A program made the position numbers and the translations under genes. From the NCBI GenBank assembly GCA_963719645.1, contig CAVRCT010000005.1, positions 538,394-602,393 of the forward strand: DNA of 64,000 nucleotides, written 5' to 3'. Below are positions 45,386 through 53,557 of this stretch, piece after piece (position 1 is the stretch's first letter; each line of letters begins with the position of its first letter). This stretch comes from CAVRCT01 sp963719645 (GTDB taxonomy: Bacteria; Pseudomonadota; Gammaproteobacteria; DSM-16500). Below the pieces are notes generated by a model that was given only the letters and a program-made list of their open reading frames with translations, searched no databases and had not been told where the DNA came from.

Positions 45386-45673
45386 CTCATCTCTATTCAA
45401 TTCAAGATGCGTGACTCTCCCTGACGGTCGCGGCTCAGATCATTACGAGGAGTGCTTGAATCAGAGCCGCGACCGTCAGGGAGCGATCACCGTCGATGCT
45501 GTTCTCATCTCTATTCAATTCAAGATGCGCGACACTCCCTGACGGTCGCGGCTCAGATCATTACGAGGAGTGCTTGAATCAGAGCCGCGACCGTCAGGGA
45601 GCGATCACCATCGATGCTGTTCTCATCTCTATTCAATTCAAGATGCGTGACACTCCCTGACGGTCGCGGCTCG
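45386..45673. repeat. 118-bp tandem repeat, 2.4 copies, each containing an inverted pair
   Basis: Units start at 45386, 45504 and 45622 with CTCATCTCTATTCAATTCAA. They differ at only a few positions (for example GTGACTCT, GCGACACT and GTGACACT). Each full unit contains CTCCCTGACGGTCGCGGCTC and its complement GAGCCGCGACCGTCAGGGAG about 25 bases apart. A separate inverted copy of that core is at 58399-58485. It occupies the ridA-ctpA intergenic region. Confidence 0.85.
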
Positions 45674-45712
45674 GTTTAAAAACATTTCTTTGGGAAAGAT
45701 AGATTCCTCTTG

Positions 45713-45746
45713 TGTCATCCCGTGCAAAAAATCGAACGGGATGACA
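45713..45746. repeat. hairpin downstream of ctpA
   Basis: TGTCATCCCGT and ACGGGATGACA form an 11-bp stem around a 12-base AT-rich loop. It may stop transcription from ctpA on the minus strand but no T-run follows the stem. The TGTCATCCCG word recurs in other repeats of the window. Confidence 0.45.
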
Positions 45747-45761
45747 GCAATGTATAAGCAA

Positions 45762-47165
45762 CTATTTTTTCGAAACAGCCGTCGTGGGCGGCACGCTCAT
45801 AATGGAATTTTGATTTAGCATGGACATTGTTTTTAATATCTCTAATGCTTCATAAAGTTGGAAGTCAGTATGTGCCAGATTGACTCCATTCTCTTTGTCA
45901 TCATTAATGACATTTTTACTATCGTCTTTTCCAGCTAAATGGCCCTTCAATTCAAATTCTCGAATAGGTGTCAGCATGGAATTATCAACGGTCGTTGTAT
46001 TGCTAACATGTAAATCACTCACGACGATGTCTGGTGTGACGCCTTTATTTTGAATCAAACGACCCGACGGTGTGTGATATAAAGCCGTTGTTAATTTAAT
46101 AGCATGGGTATCATCGAGTGGTAATACCGTTTGAACAGACCCTTTACCAAAGCTGGTCACGCCGACAACCACTGCGCGACGGTAATCTTGGAGTGCACCC
46201 GTCACAATTTCAGAGGCGGAGGCAGAGCCTTCATTAATCAATATGACTAATGGTTTGCCATTTAAAATGTCATGTCCCGTTGCTTTTGCGGTGTATTGCG
46301 CATTGGGCAAGCGACCTTCCGTGTAGACAATCACATTGTTAAATTTATTATTGAGATTTTTGCTATCTAAAAAGACATCGGCTACTTGAACGGCGGTATC
46401 TAATAAGCCACCTGGATTGTTACGCAAATCCAACACTAACCCTTTTAAATTACCACCCGCATCTTTTTGCAATTTTTTGATGGCAGCAATCATTAATTCC
46501 GTCGTAGGTTCTTGAAATTCACTGATGCGCACATAGCCAAAACCATTTTCTAGCATTTGACTTTTGACACTATCAATATGAATATCATCGCGTACGAGTT
46601 TGAAATTCAGCGGTGCTTTTAAATTTTTGCGAATAACGGTTAATTGGACAGGCGAACCTTTTTTGCCGCGCATGGCTGTTACGGCTTCATCCATCGTCAT
46701 TTCATTCACTAATTTGCCATCGATCGCAACGATGTAGTCACCTGATTTAATACCTGCTTTTGCCGCAGGGGTGTCATCGATTGGGCTCACGACTTTTAAT
46801 ACGCCATACTCGCCAGTGACTTCAATGCCTAAGCCGCCGAATTGACCACTGGTTGTCATCATTAAGGTTTTATAGGATTCTTCATCTAAATATTCTGAAT
46901 GGGGATCTAAACCGGTTAACATGCCGCGCATCGCATTTTCTAATAATTTTTTATCGCTGATCGGCTGGACATAATAACTTTTGATTTGACTAATCGCATT
47001 GGTAAATCGATTAATATCGGTTTCAGACAAATTATCATCTTTTTGTGCTGCAACAGCAGCAGTTGCTATCGCATTTTCATCTTTAAAGGCAAGCGCGTTG
47101 TTGGTTGACAGCACGAGAAAGAAGCTCAGTAAACTAGCGGCTAAAATAGGAGAATAACGTTTCAT
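45762..47165 (-). CDS. ctpA: C-terminal processing protease (S41 family)
   Basis: The product has 467 residues. The signal peptide ends near NNALA|F. A PDZ domain (about 90-175) is followed by the S41 protease domain (about 185-370) with the nucleophile in INEGSASASEIVTGAL and general base Lys in SFGKGSVQTVLPL. LRNNPGGLLDTAVQVADVFL is also conserved. It is a periplasmic processing protease. It is last gene of the gpmI-envC-ctpA run and 81 bases after envC. Confidence 0.93.
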   Translation of the reverse strand: MKRYSPILAASLLSFFLVLSTNNALAFKDENAIATAAVAAQKDDNLSETDINRFTNAISQIKSYYVQPISDKKLLENAMRGMLTGLDPHSEYLDEESYKTLMMTTSGQFGGLGIEVTGEYGVLKVVSPIDDTPAAKAGIKSGDYIVAIDGKLVNEMTMDEAVTAMRGKKGSPVQLTVIRKNLKAPLNFKLVRDDIHIDSVKSQMLENGFGYVRISEFQEPTTELMIAAIKKLQKDAGGNLKGLVLDLRNNPGGLLDTAVQVADVFLDSKNLNNKFNNVIVYTEGRLPNAQYTAKATGHDILNGKPLVILINEGSASASEIVTGALQDYRRAVVVGVTSFGKGSVQTVLPLDDTHAIKLTTALYHTPSGRLIQNKGVTPDIVVSDLHVSNTTTVDNSMLTPIREFELKGHLAGKDDSKNVINDDKENGVNLAHTDFQLYEALEILKTMSMLNQNSIMSVPPTTAVSKK

Positions 47166-47246
47166 AGTGATTTCCTTAGAAGCTATAGTAGGTTGAATGC
47201 CTTATCTTATTTGTTAAGTATAGCGTATTTTTAAGCGGCTAACATA

Positions 47247-48371
47247 TCATCGACACCAAACGGCAGGATCAAGAGGGGTACCATTCTGGCGAATTTCGAA
47301 ATAAAGGCTGGATTTGCTATAACCGCCGCTGCTGCCAGTCGCGGCAATCACATCACCGGCGTTAACAAAGCTGCCAACTTTTGCGTATATGGCGCGATTA
47401 CGGGCATAAAGACTCATGTAATTGTTGCCATGATTGATAATGATTAAGAGACCAAATCCTCGCAGCCAATTAGCAAAAATAATTTTTCCCGAATAAATAG
47501 CATGCACAGGCGCGCCCGGCTCGGCTTTGATGACGACACCATTGAGCTTTTGAGTGCCAAGATTAAGCGGTGTGCCAAAGGGTGACATCAAGTTGCCCAT
47601 CACGGGCCAATTGAGCTTTCCTTTTTGTTGAAGAAAGGAATGACCTTCTAACTGGATGTGTTGTGTTTTCAACTTGGCGAGTGTTTTTTGTAACGCGGCT
47701 TGGTTAGTGGTCAGTAAATTGATTTGTTGTTGTTTACTTTTTGTTTGCAAACCGAGGGCAACGATCAATTTTTGGCGTAAGACAAATACACGTTGTTCTA
47801 GGTTTTGTTGCTGCTTTTTTTGCGCCACGAGTTTTTGCAAGATGACCTCATGCGCATTCGAAATTTGAATGCTGGTCGCAAGATCCGCAAGAATTTGCCG
47901 AATGCTCAAAATAAGTTTTAAACGGGCTTTATTTAAATAACCATAATAAGTCATGTGCCGACTCATGGAGCCTGGCTCATCTTGATTGAGTAATATTTTC
48001 CATTGTTGAATATCACCCAATTGATAAGCGGCACGGATTTGATTGCTAAGCGCAGCATCTTGTACGGTTAATAGGTTTAAATAAGCAAGTTGTTGTTTTT
48101 TTAAATCCGCAATAATGCGATGTTCTTTTTCTAATGCCAAATTAAATTGATAAATTTGTTCACCCAATTGACCAATTCGAATTTCCACTAATTTTAATTG
48201 TTGTTCGAGATTCGATTGGAGATGTTTATTTTGTTGAATTGATTTTTGCAGCGTGGTGATTTGAGTGTTGACTTGCAGTAATTCGGTTTGAGGTTCCACG
48301 TCAACGTCAGCTGCCAGTGTATTGGCGCATGAGAGAAGTGTGAAAACGATAATCCAAATTAGTTTGCGCAT
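47247..48371 (-). CDS. envC: murein hydrolase activator EnvC-like protein
   Basis: The product has 374 residues. The signal peptide ends near NTLAA|DV. A long coiled coil (about 30-245) precedes a LytM/M23 domain (about 260-374). The zinc ligands of active LytM enzymes are replaced: no H-x-x-x-D at LNGVVIKAEPG, SLYARN instead of LYAH, and SLYFEIR instead of LHFE. It should therefore be a non-catalytic activator, as EnvC is for AmiA/AmiB, and a cognate amidase is at 39056. It overlaps the gpmI end by 13 bases. Confidence 0.88.
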   Translation of the reverse strand: MRKLIWIIVFTLLSCANTLAADVDVEPQTELLQVNTQITTLQKSIQQNKHLQSNLEQQLKLVEIRIGQLGEQIYQFNLALEKEHRIIADLKKQQLAYLNLLTVQDAALSNQIRAAYQLGDIQQWKILLNQDEPGSMSRHMTYYGYLNKARLKLILSIRQILADLATSIQISNAHEVILQKLVAQKKQQQNLEQRVFVLRQKLIVALGLQTKSKQQQINLLTTNQAALQKTLAKLKTQHIQLEGHSFLQQKGKLNWPVMGNLMSPFGTPLNLGTQKLNGVVIKAEPGAPVHAIYSGKIIFANWLRGFGLLIIINHGNNYMSLYARNRAIYAKVGSFVNAGDVIAATGSSGGYSKSSLYFEIRQNGTPLDPAVWCR

Positions 48372-49909
48372 AAGTCAACTATTGACTGCCCTGTCATTTC
48401 GTTTGGTTTTGGGATTCCCAATAAATAAAGCATCGTGGGAGCAATGTCGGATAATATACCATTCTGTTTATTGATGCGAGCATTGCGGCCAATATACAGA
48501 AAAGGGACGGGATCACTGGTGTGCGCTGTATGCGGTTGGTTGGTTTCCTCATCAAACATTTTTTCAGCGTTGCCGTGATCGGCTGTGATGATGGCTTCAC
48601 CACCGACTTCAAGTAATGCTGGGATAATTTTACCAAGACACGTATCAATGGTTTCGATCGCTTGAATGGTCGCTGCTAAATTACCGGAGTGACCGACCAT
48701 ATCGGGATTGGCAAAATTACAAATAATCACATCATAGTGTTGTTTTTTTATTTCCTGAATGAGTCGATCTGTTAATTCAACTGCGCTCATGTCAGGTTTT
48801 AAATCATACGTCGCGACCTTGGGTGAAGGGATTAAAACACGCTCTTCACCAGGAAAGGGTTTTTCAACGCCGCCATTAAAAAAGAAAGTCACGTGGGCAT
48901 ATTTTTCAGTTTCAGCGATGCGCAATTGTTTTAAACCGAGTGCGCTTAAGTATTGGCCCAGGATGTTATCTAGACGCTCGGGTGTGTAAGCCACCGGAAT
49001 CGGAAAGGTTGCATCATATTCTGTGAGCGAAACAAAATTAACGACTGGCCAGACAGTGCGGCTGAATCCAGAAAAATGTTCATCAATAAATGCATGAGTC
49101 AATTCGCGAGCGCGATCGGCTCTAAAATTCATAAAGATCACTGCATCGCCGGTTTGAAGGGTCACAGGATTTTCCTCTGCGGCATGAATGCTAGTTGCTT
49201 GGACAAACTCGTCTGTTTCTCCTCGTTGATAAGCTGCTAACAAACCATCGATAGCATTGTCACAATGAAAAGAGGCTTTTCCTTCAGTTAATAAGTCATA
49301 GGCATTTTGCACGCGATCCCAGCGTTTATCACGATCCATTGCATAATAACGACCAATCAACGACACAATGTTGCCGCATTTTAATTTCTTGCAGTGTGCC
49401 ATTAAATTTTCTAAAGAGGCTTTGGCACTTTGTGGTGGGGTGTCTCGCCCATCTAAAAACACATGAATAAAAACGTGTTGCGCGTGCTGTTTGGCGGCGC
49501 ACTCAATCATGGCTTGAATTTGTTTTTCATGACTATGAACGCCGCCTGGTGAGAGCAGGCCAAGAATATGAATGGCGCGATGATTTTTTTCGGCTTGTTG
49601 AATAGCGTTGATCAAGACCGGATTTTGAAAAAAATCGCCAGTTGCAATGGCTAGATCAATGCGGGTTAAATCTTGGTGCACCACGCGACCGGCGCCCATG
49701 TTTAAATGACCGACTTCAGAATTTCCCATCTGACCCTCGGGTAATCCTACGCAACGACCTGAGCCAGAAATTAACGTATGGGCATAATGCTGCCAGTAAT
49801 TATCCCAGTTGGGTTTGCGTGCTTGCGCGATGGCGTTTGCATTCGTCTCTTCGCGATATCCCCAGCCGTCTAAAATAAGTAAGGCAAGCGGGCGTGGTCG
49901 TTCGGTCAT
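48359..49909 (-). CDS. gpmI: 2,3-bisphosphoglycerate-independent phosphoglycerate mutase
   Basis: The product has 516 residues, the standard family length. Metal and catalytic motifs are LLILDGWGYREET (about 10-22), the Ser nucleophile in QMGNSEVGHLNMGAGR (about 60-75), VHSHEKQI, HVFLDGRDTPP, MNFRADRARELT, CNFANPDMVGHSG and TADHGNAEKM. It interconverts 3- and 2-phosphoglycerate. It is first gene of gpmI-envC-ctpA, a common gammaproteobacterial order. Confidence 0.95.
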   Translation of the reverse strand: MTERPRPLALLILDGWGYREETNANAIAQARKPNWDNYWQHYAHTLISGSGRCVGLPEGQMGNSEVGHLNMGAGRVVHQDLTRIDLAIATGDFFQNPVLINAIQQAEKNHRAIHILGLLSPGGVHSHEKQIQAMIECAAKQHAQHVFIHVFLDGRDTPPQSAKASLENLMAHCKKLKCGNIVSLIGRYYAMDRDKRWDRVQNAYDLLTEGKASFHCDNAIDGLLAAYQRGETDEFVQATSIHAAEENPVTLQTGDAVIFMNFRADRARELTHAFIDEHFSGFSRTVWPVVNFVSLTEYDATFPIPVAYTPERLDNILGQYLSALGLKQLRIAETEKYAHVTFFFNGGVEKPFPGEERVLIPSPKVATYDLKPDMSAVELTDRLIQEIKKQHYDVIICNFANPDMVGHSGNLAATIQAIETIDTCLGKIIPALLEVGGEAIITADHGNAEKMFDEETNQPHTAHTSDPVPFLYIGRNARINKQNGILSDIAPTMLYLLGIPKPNEMTGQSIVDLCAN

Positions 49910-50028
49910 AAAGGTTCCAGTGATAAAATTTTCTTAACTGCCGAATGTAGGCACTCGGAAGGTTTCTGTCAATCCATAGTTGGCATTCGCTATTTATACA
50001 GCTACACTATGGGCACTCGTTTGATGTG

Positions 50029-50805
50029 ATGGATAACAAATTTATGATCGATACCCGTTTTAGAAAAACAATCTTAGCGCTTGTCACGGCAGTTTCATTG
50101 AGTTTTACTGCGGCAACATTGGCGGATTCAACCAGGGTAGTGAATCCAAAAGATCCTTATGAAGATTTTAATCGGGTGATGTATCGATTTAATGACTTTT
50201 TGGACAGAGCGATCTTAAAACCCATGGCGACGTTTTATAGTAAAGTTGTGCCTAAGCCGTTAGTGAAAGGTGTTGCCAATTTTTACCAAAACATTAATAC
50301 CATTCCGACCGTGTTCAACGATGTTTTACAATTTAATTTTTATCAAGCGACCAGTGATGCTTGGCGGTTAGGCTTAAATTCAACCGTTGGGATTTTAGGT
50401 TTTTTTGATGTGGCAACCGAGCTGGGACTTGAGCCGAATACAGAAGATTTCGGATTAACCTTGGCGCAATGGGGTTATAAAAATTCCAATTATTTGGTAC
50501 TGCCTTTCTTTGGTCCCAGCACACCGCGCGATGCAGTGGGTTTGCCGGTGGATTATTATCTCTTCTCTATTTATCCGCATATTTATCCGACGCGACAACG
50601 TTACGAATTGTATGGCTTAGGCATTATCTCTAGACGAGCTGATTTACTCAGTTTTCAGAATGTGATGCAGCAAGCGGCATTGGATAAATATGTGTTTATC
50701 CGGGATGCTTATATGCAGCGCCGAGCTTACTTGATTCAGCGCAATACCGAATTAGGCGATCCTTATTTGGAAAAGAATTCAGAAAAGAAACCAGAGCAAT
50801 CATGA
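50029..50805 (+). CDS. mlaA: MlaA (VacJ) family outer-membrane lipid asymmetry protein
   Basis: The start is taken at ATG 50029. ATG 50044 is an alternative and no site has a strong Shine-Dalgarno. The product has about 258 residues. The family core is DPYEDFNRVMYRFNDFLDRA (about 41-60), VANFYQNINTIPTVFNDVLQ, ALGLEPNTEDFG-like GLEPNTEDFGLTLAQWG and FFGPSTPRDAVGL. It removes mislocalised phospholipid from the outer leaflet. The N-terminal signal ends TAATLADS with no lipobox Cys, so this member is probably not lipidated, unlike E. coli MlaA. Confidence 0.9.
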   Translation: MDNKFMIDTRFRKTILALVTAVSLSFTAATLADSTRVVNPKDPYEDFNRVMYRFNDFLDRAILKPMATFYSKVVPKPLVKGVANFYQNINTIPTVFNDVLQFNFYQATSDAWRLGLNSTVGILGFFDVATELGLEPNTEDFGLTLAQWGYKNSNYLVLPFFGPSTPRDAVGLPVDYYLFSIYPHIYPTRQRYELYGLGIISRRADLLSFQNVMQQAALDKYVFIRDAYMQRRAYLIQRNTELGDPYLEKNSEKKPEQS

Positions 50806-50814
50806 GGTAGTGGT

Positions 50815-51276
50815 TTGCAAGTTGTATTGTATCAACCGGAAATTCCACCCAATACCGGCAATATTATTCGTCTCTGTGCCAATACAGGGGCTGAGTTGCA
50901 TCTCATTCACCCGCTGGGTTTTGCGCCGGATGATAAACAAGTCAAACGAGCGGGTTTAGATTATCACGAATGGGCGCGAGTCCATCATCATCAAGACTAT
51001 GACAAGTTCATGGCAACGGTTACAACACAGCGAATTTTTGCTTGTTCAACCAAAGGAACTCAGTTTTATACCGATATCAGCTATCAATCCGATGATATTT
51101 TATTATTTGGTCCCGAAACTCGTGGATTACCACAGGATATTTTGAGTACAATTCCCAGCCGTCAGATTATTCGTATTCCAATGCTGCCAAATTCTCGCAG
51201 TTTAAATTTGGCTAATTCAGTTGCGGTGATTTTGTACGAGGCGTTAAGACAAGGCGGTTTCAATATGTTATTCTAG
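50815..51276 (+). CDS. trmL: tRNA (cytidine/uridine-2'-O-)-methyltransferase TrmL
   Basis: The start is TTG 50815, read as MQVVLYQPEIPPNTGNIIRL. It matches the family N-terminus exactly and has GAGG 7 bases upstream. The product has 153 residues. It has the SPOUT trefoil-knot fold with FGPETRGLP (about 102-110) and IPMLPNSRSLNLANSVAVIL at the end. It methylates the wobble ribose of certain tRNA-Leu isoacceptors. A tRNA-Leu(CAG) gene is in this window. It starts 10 bases after mlaA. Confidence 0.94.
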   Translation: MQVVLYQPEIPPNTGNIIRLCANTGAELHLIHPLGFAPDDKQVKRAGLDYHEWARVHHHQDYDKFMATVTTQRIFACSTKGTQFYTDISYQSDDILLFGPETRGLPQDILSTIPSRQIIRIPMLPNSRSLNLANSVAVILYEALRQGGFNMLF

Positions 51277-51307
51277 AAAGTAATAATTATTATAAAATGG
51301 AGAGTAT

Positions 51308-51526
51308 ATGGCTCCTGATGAAACGAGTACAGCTAAGAATGAATTGCATCAAATCGCCTCGCAAGCATATAACTTAGCGATGGGGTTGCAAAATGCAGCG
51401 CCTGTGCGGGAAGATGGGCCGCCTAAGTCGGTACAATATTTATTAGAAATTTCACTCAATTTAGAAAAAATCGGTAAATCGATCGAGGAGTCAGTCCTCG
51501 CTGATTCTGCAAAACGGAAAGGTTAA
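51308..51526 (+). CDS. small helical protein directly upstream of icmQ; candidate IcmR functional homologue
   Basis: The product has 72 residues. ATG 51308 has GGAGAG just upstream. It is hydrophilic with two predicted amphipathic helices (about 10-30 and 42-62), ends SAKRKG, and has no signal or membrane helix. The sequence resembles no family I know. In Legionella and Coxiella the gene just upstream of icmQ encodes IcmR or a non-homologous functional substitute (FIR proteins), small fast-evolving chaperones that bind the IcmQ N-terminal helices. Size, position (8 bases before icmQ) and composition fit. The role is inferred from context. Confidence 0.6.
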   Translation: MAPDETSTAKNELHQIASQAYNLAMGLQNAAPVREDGPPKSVQYLLEISLNLEKIGKSIEESVLADSAKRKG

Positions 51527-51534
51527 ATTTTGCG

Positions 51535-52125
51535 ATGCTTATTGACGACGAAAAACGACATATCAAGCTTATTGAAGCATTAAAAGAAGCCATTCAGCTT
51601 GATAACTCATTGCGTGAAAAATATGAAGTGGGCGAAAAATTTCGCTTTGTGCGCGAGCGTCTACAAAAATTATTAGTCAGTTTAGAGAAAGCGCTGGCGG
51701 AAATTAGAGTTCACGAAGCGGAAGAAAAAAAACAGGAAGAAGAATCCGCTAAGGATATTTTGGTCTATGTTTATCTTTACAATGCCCAAGGTGTTGTTCT
51801 GCGCAGTTGGTTGAACATGCTGACACCCAAAGTTTTTTATGAATACAGTATCAATCGGCCGATTTATTCGGATCACCATGTGGTGGAAGGATTTGTCCGC
51901 GCTAAAGCAAATAAGATGCAGCATGCTTATTTGACGGTTGCCATTAACCCCGATTTTGTTGTGAACAATCCCAATTTAAAACCTATCCAAGATGCCAGTG
52001 GTAATCCTTTAATTCGAGTCAAAGAAGGTTCGCTGCGCTTTGAAAAGCTTGTGTCACTCACTCACAATGGCGACGAATATATGTTGAATGCTCGTGGTGA
52101 GTTAGTGAAAAAAAATCTGGATTAG
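51535..52125 (+). CDS. icmQ: IcmQ-like Dot/Icm type IVB secretion protein
   Basis: The product has 196 residues, against about 191 in L. pneumophila. The N-terminal ~60 residues are amphipathic helices (IKLIEALKEAI, RFVRERLQKLL), the part that binds IcmR and membranes in IcmQ. An acidic/Lys linker (60-73) follows. The C-terminal domain lines up with the NAD-binding fold of IcmQ as I recall it: VYVYLYNAQGVVLRSW (77-92) with FIALYSxxGxxLxSW, then INRPIYSDHHVV (106-117) with the SRPxY motif, KANKMQHAYLTVAI (124-137) with KENKxNEAYVxIYI, and VKEGSLRFEKL. The alignment is from memory and needs a profile search. The other icm/dot genes are not in this window. Confidence 0.72.
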   Translation: MLIDDEKRHIKLIEALKEAIQLDNSLREKYEVGEKFRFVRERLQKLLVSLEKALAEIRVHEAEEKKQEEESAKDILVYVYLYNAQGVVLRSWLNMLTPKVFYEYSINRPIYSDHHVVEGFVRAKANKMQHAYLTVAINPDFVVNNPNLKPIQDASGNPLIRVKEGSLRFEKLVSLTHNGDEYMLNARGELVKKNLD

Positions 52126-52136
52126 TGTTGCGAGCT

Positions 52137-53009
52137 TTACCGCTTTCGCCAATTATTTTTAATATAATCTTTGACTGAGCTCGTATCAGGACTTTCCTGC
52201 TGTTTTGCGGGTTTTTCACTGAGAGAGTGATTTGCAAATGTGGTTTGTTTGGTGCTATACGAAGACGGGCTTTTGTGCGGCTCAGCTTTTGCCAATGCGG
52301 ATTCAGATTTCGCCGATGCAGGCTGAGCGGATGGCTTGCCAAGCGCACGTTCCATCGCTTGAACAATCGGTGCGCTGGTGCCGAGCCAAGACATAAAGGC
52401 TCGAAACGTTGGATTATCCACCCGTGTGACATGTCCTGGCGTCGCGGCACTGACATCAACACTCGTCAGCCGTAATTCATGTTTGATCGCATCCTCAATT
52501 TTTTTCGTTTCAATGCCTTGCTGTTTCTCATTAAAATGGGCGGATGCGGAGTTGCGATCTTCAAATTTTTGACCGATCATCGCTTGTGAGCTGACGCGTA
52601 TTCGTTGAGTTAAAAAACCACGTTTTCTCTTGGCTTCAATCTCATCTCGATGGGTTTTTTCTGATTTTTCAAGTTTTTCTGTGCGGTCAAACTTGTCGGC
52701 GGTCAGTGAATCTTGTTTTTTGGTTTCAGTTATTTCATTTTCTTTTTCTTCTTTCAGGAGACGGATACGTTCCTTTTCCATCGCGACGCGTTGTTTGCTG
52801 CCTATGCGGGCGCCTGCCTGAGTGCCCGAACTTTTTTCTTCTTCGAGCGGATTTTTTTTAATCTGTTCGCGCGCTTCTTTGCTTCGACATGAGGCACAAA
52901 CGGCGCCATAGGTTGTTCCTTGCCCAGCTGTAATTTGTAGGAATGCAGACAATGGCTTTTGAATGCCACACGAAGAACATACTCGCGTTAATTGACCACG
53001 CTTTTCCAT
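52137..53009 (-). CDS. zinc-ribbon protein with long charged region, unknown function
   Basis: The product has 290 residues. The N-terminus has a Cys4 zinc ribbon (CSSCGIQKPLSAF ... CASCRSKEAR, about 11-45). Then come a highly charged Lys/Glu helical region (about 46-150), a more conserved-looking block (about 175-225, EDAIKHELRLTSVDVSAA, FRAFMSWLGTSAP) and a low-complexity Ala/Ser/Lys tail ending KDYIKNNWRKR. It has no membrane helix. I do not recognise the family. It is convergent with icmQ, 11 bases apart, so an association with secretion is possible but only positional. The 258 bp to hfq hold no gene I can see. Confidence 0.75.
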   Translation of the reverse strand: MEKRGQLTRVCSSCGIQKPLSAFLQITAGQGTTYGAVCASCRSKEAREQIKKNPLEEEKSSGTQAGARIGSKQRVAMEKERIRLLKEEKENEITETKKQDSLTADKFDRTEKLEKSEKTHRDEIEAKRKRGFLTQRIRVSSQAMIGQKFEDRNSASAHFNEKQQGIETKKIEDAIKHELRLTSVDVSAATPGHVTRVDNPTFRAFMSWLGTSAPIVQAMERALGKPSAQPASAKSESALAKAEPHKSPSSYSTKQTTFANHSLSEKPAKQQESPDTSSVKDYIKNNWRKR

Positions 53010-53267
53010 AGGGTTGCAAAGATTCTGTTGTAATCAGCCATCTTAAAGAAAATTCCAGTATCTAGCAAATTAAGTCAGGAGGCGGGTTAATTTAAATTAG
53101 TTATTATCAAACAATTCCTTGCCTGCTAAGAGCAGATTGCGTATCCTCAACGCTTTGATTTTTGCTTAAATATTCAATTAGTTTAACCCTCGTTGCTTTG
53201 TTTCTGTCATATTTGTTTCTGGCACAACCAATGAGGTAAATTTAAAATTAAAATGGAGAATAAAAAC

Positions 53268-53552
53268 ATGACAAAAGGGCCGTCATTACAAGATCCTTTC
53301 TTAAATACGTTACGTAAAGAGAAGGTTCCAGTTTCAATTTATTTGGTAAATGGTATTAAGTTACAAGGTTTAATCGAATCATTTGATCAATTTGTTGTAT
53401 TGCTGAAAAATACAGTCAGTCAAATGGTTTATAAACATGCTATTTCTACCGTCGTGCCGGCACGCAATGTTTCTTCTCCAATGGATTATGGCCAGACAAA
53501 TGGTAATGGCAATGGTAGTAATGGGCAGCCAACTCCGCCGCCTAAAGAGTAA
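53268..53552 (+). CDS. hfq: RNA chaperone Hfq
   Basis: The start is ATG 53268 (MTKGPSLQDPFLNTLRKEKV). GGAG lies 9 bases upstream, inside the in-frame alternative start at 53253. The product has 94 residues. Sm1 is VPVSIYLVNGIKLQGLIESF and Sm2 includes YKHAISTVVP (the Hfq KHA box). The C-terminal tail is Asn/Gly-rich (GQTNGNGNGSNGQP). It binds sRNA-mRNA pairs as a hexamer. It is first gene of hfq-hflX-hflK-hflC-purA. Confidence 0.96.
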   Translation: MTKGPSLQDPFLNTLRKEKVPVSIYLVNGIKLQGLIESFDQFVVLLKNTVSQMVYKHAISTVVPARNVSSPMDYGQTNGNGNGSNGQPTPPPKE

Positions 53553-53557
53553 TTTGA

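Noticed and set aside
45386..45673. CRISPR-like array
   Set aside because: The repeating unit is 118 bp with no short repeat/unique spacer alternation and no cas genes nearby. It is a simple tandem duplication containing a hairpin.
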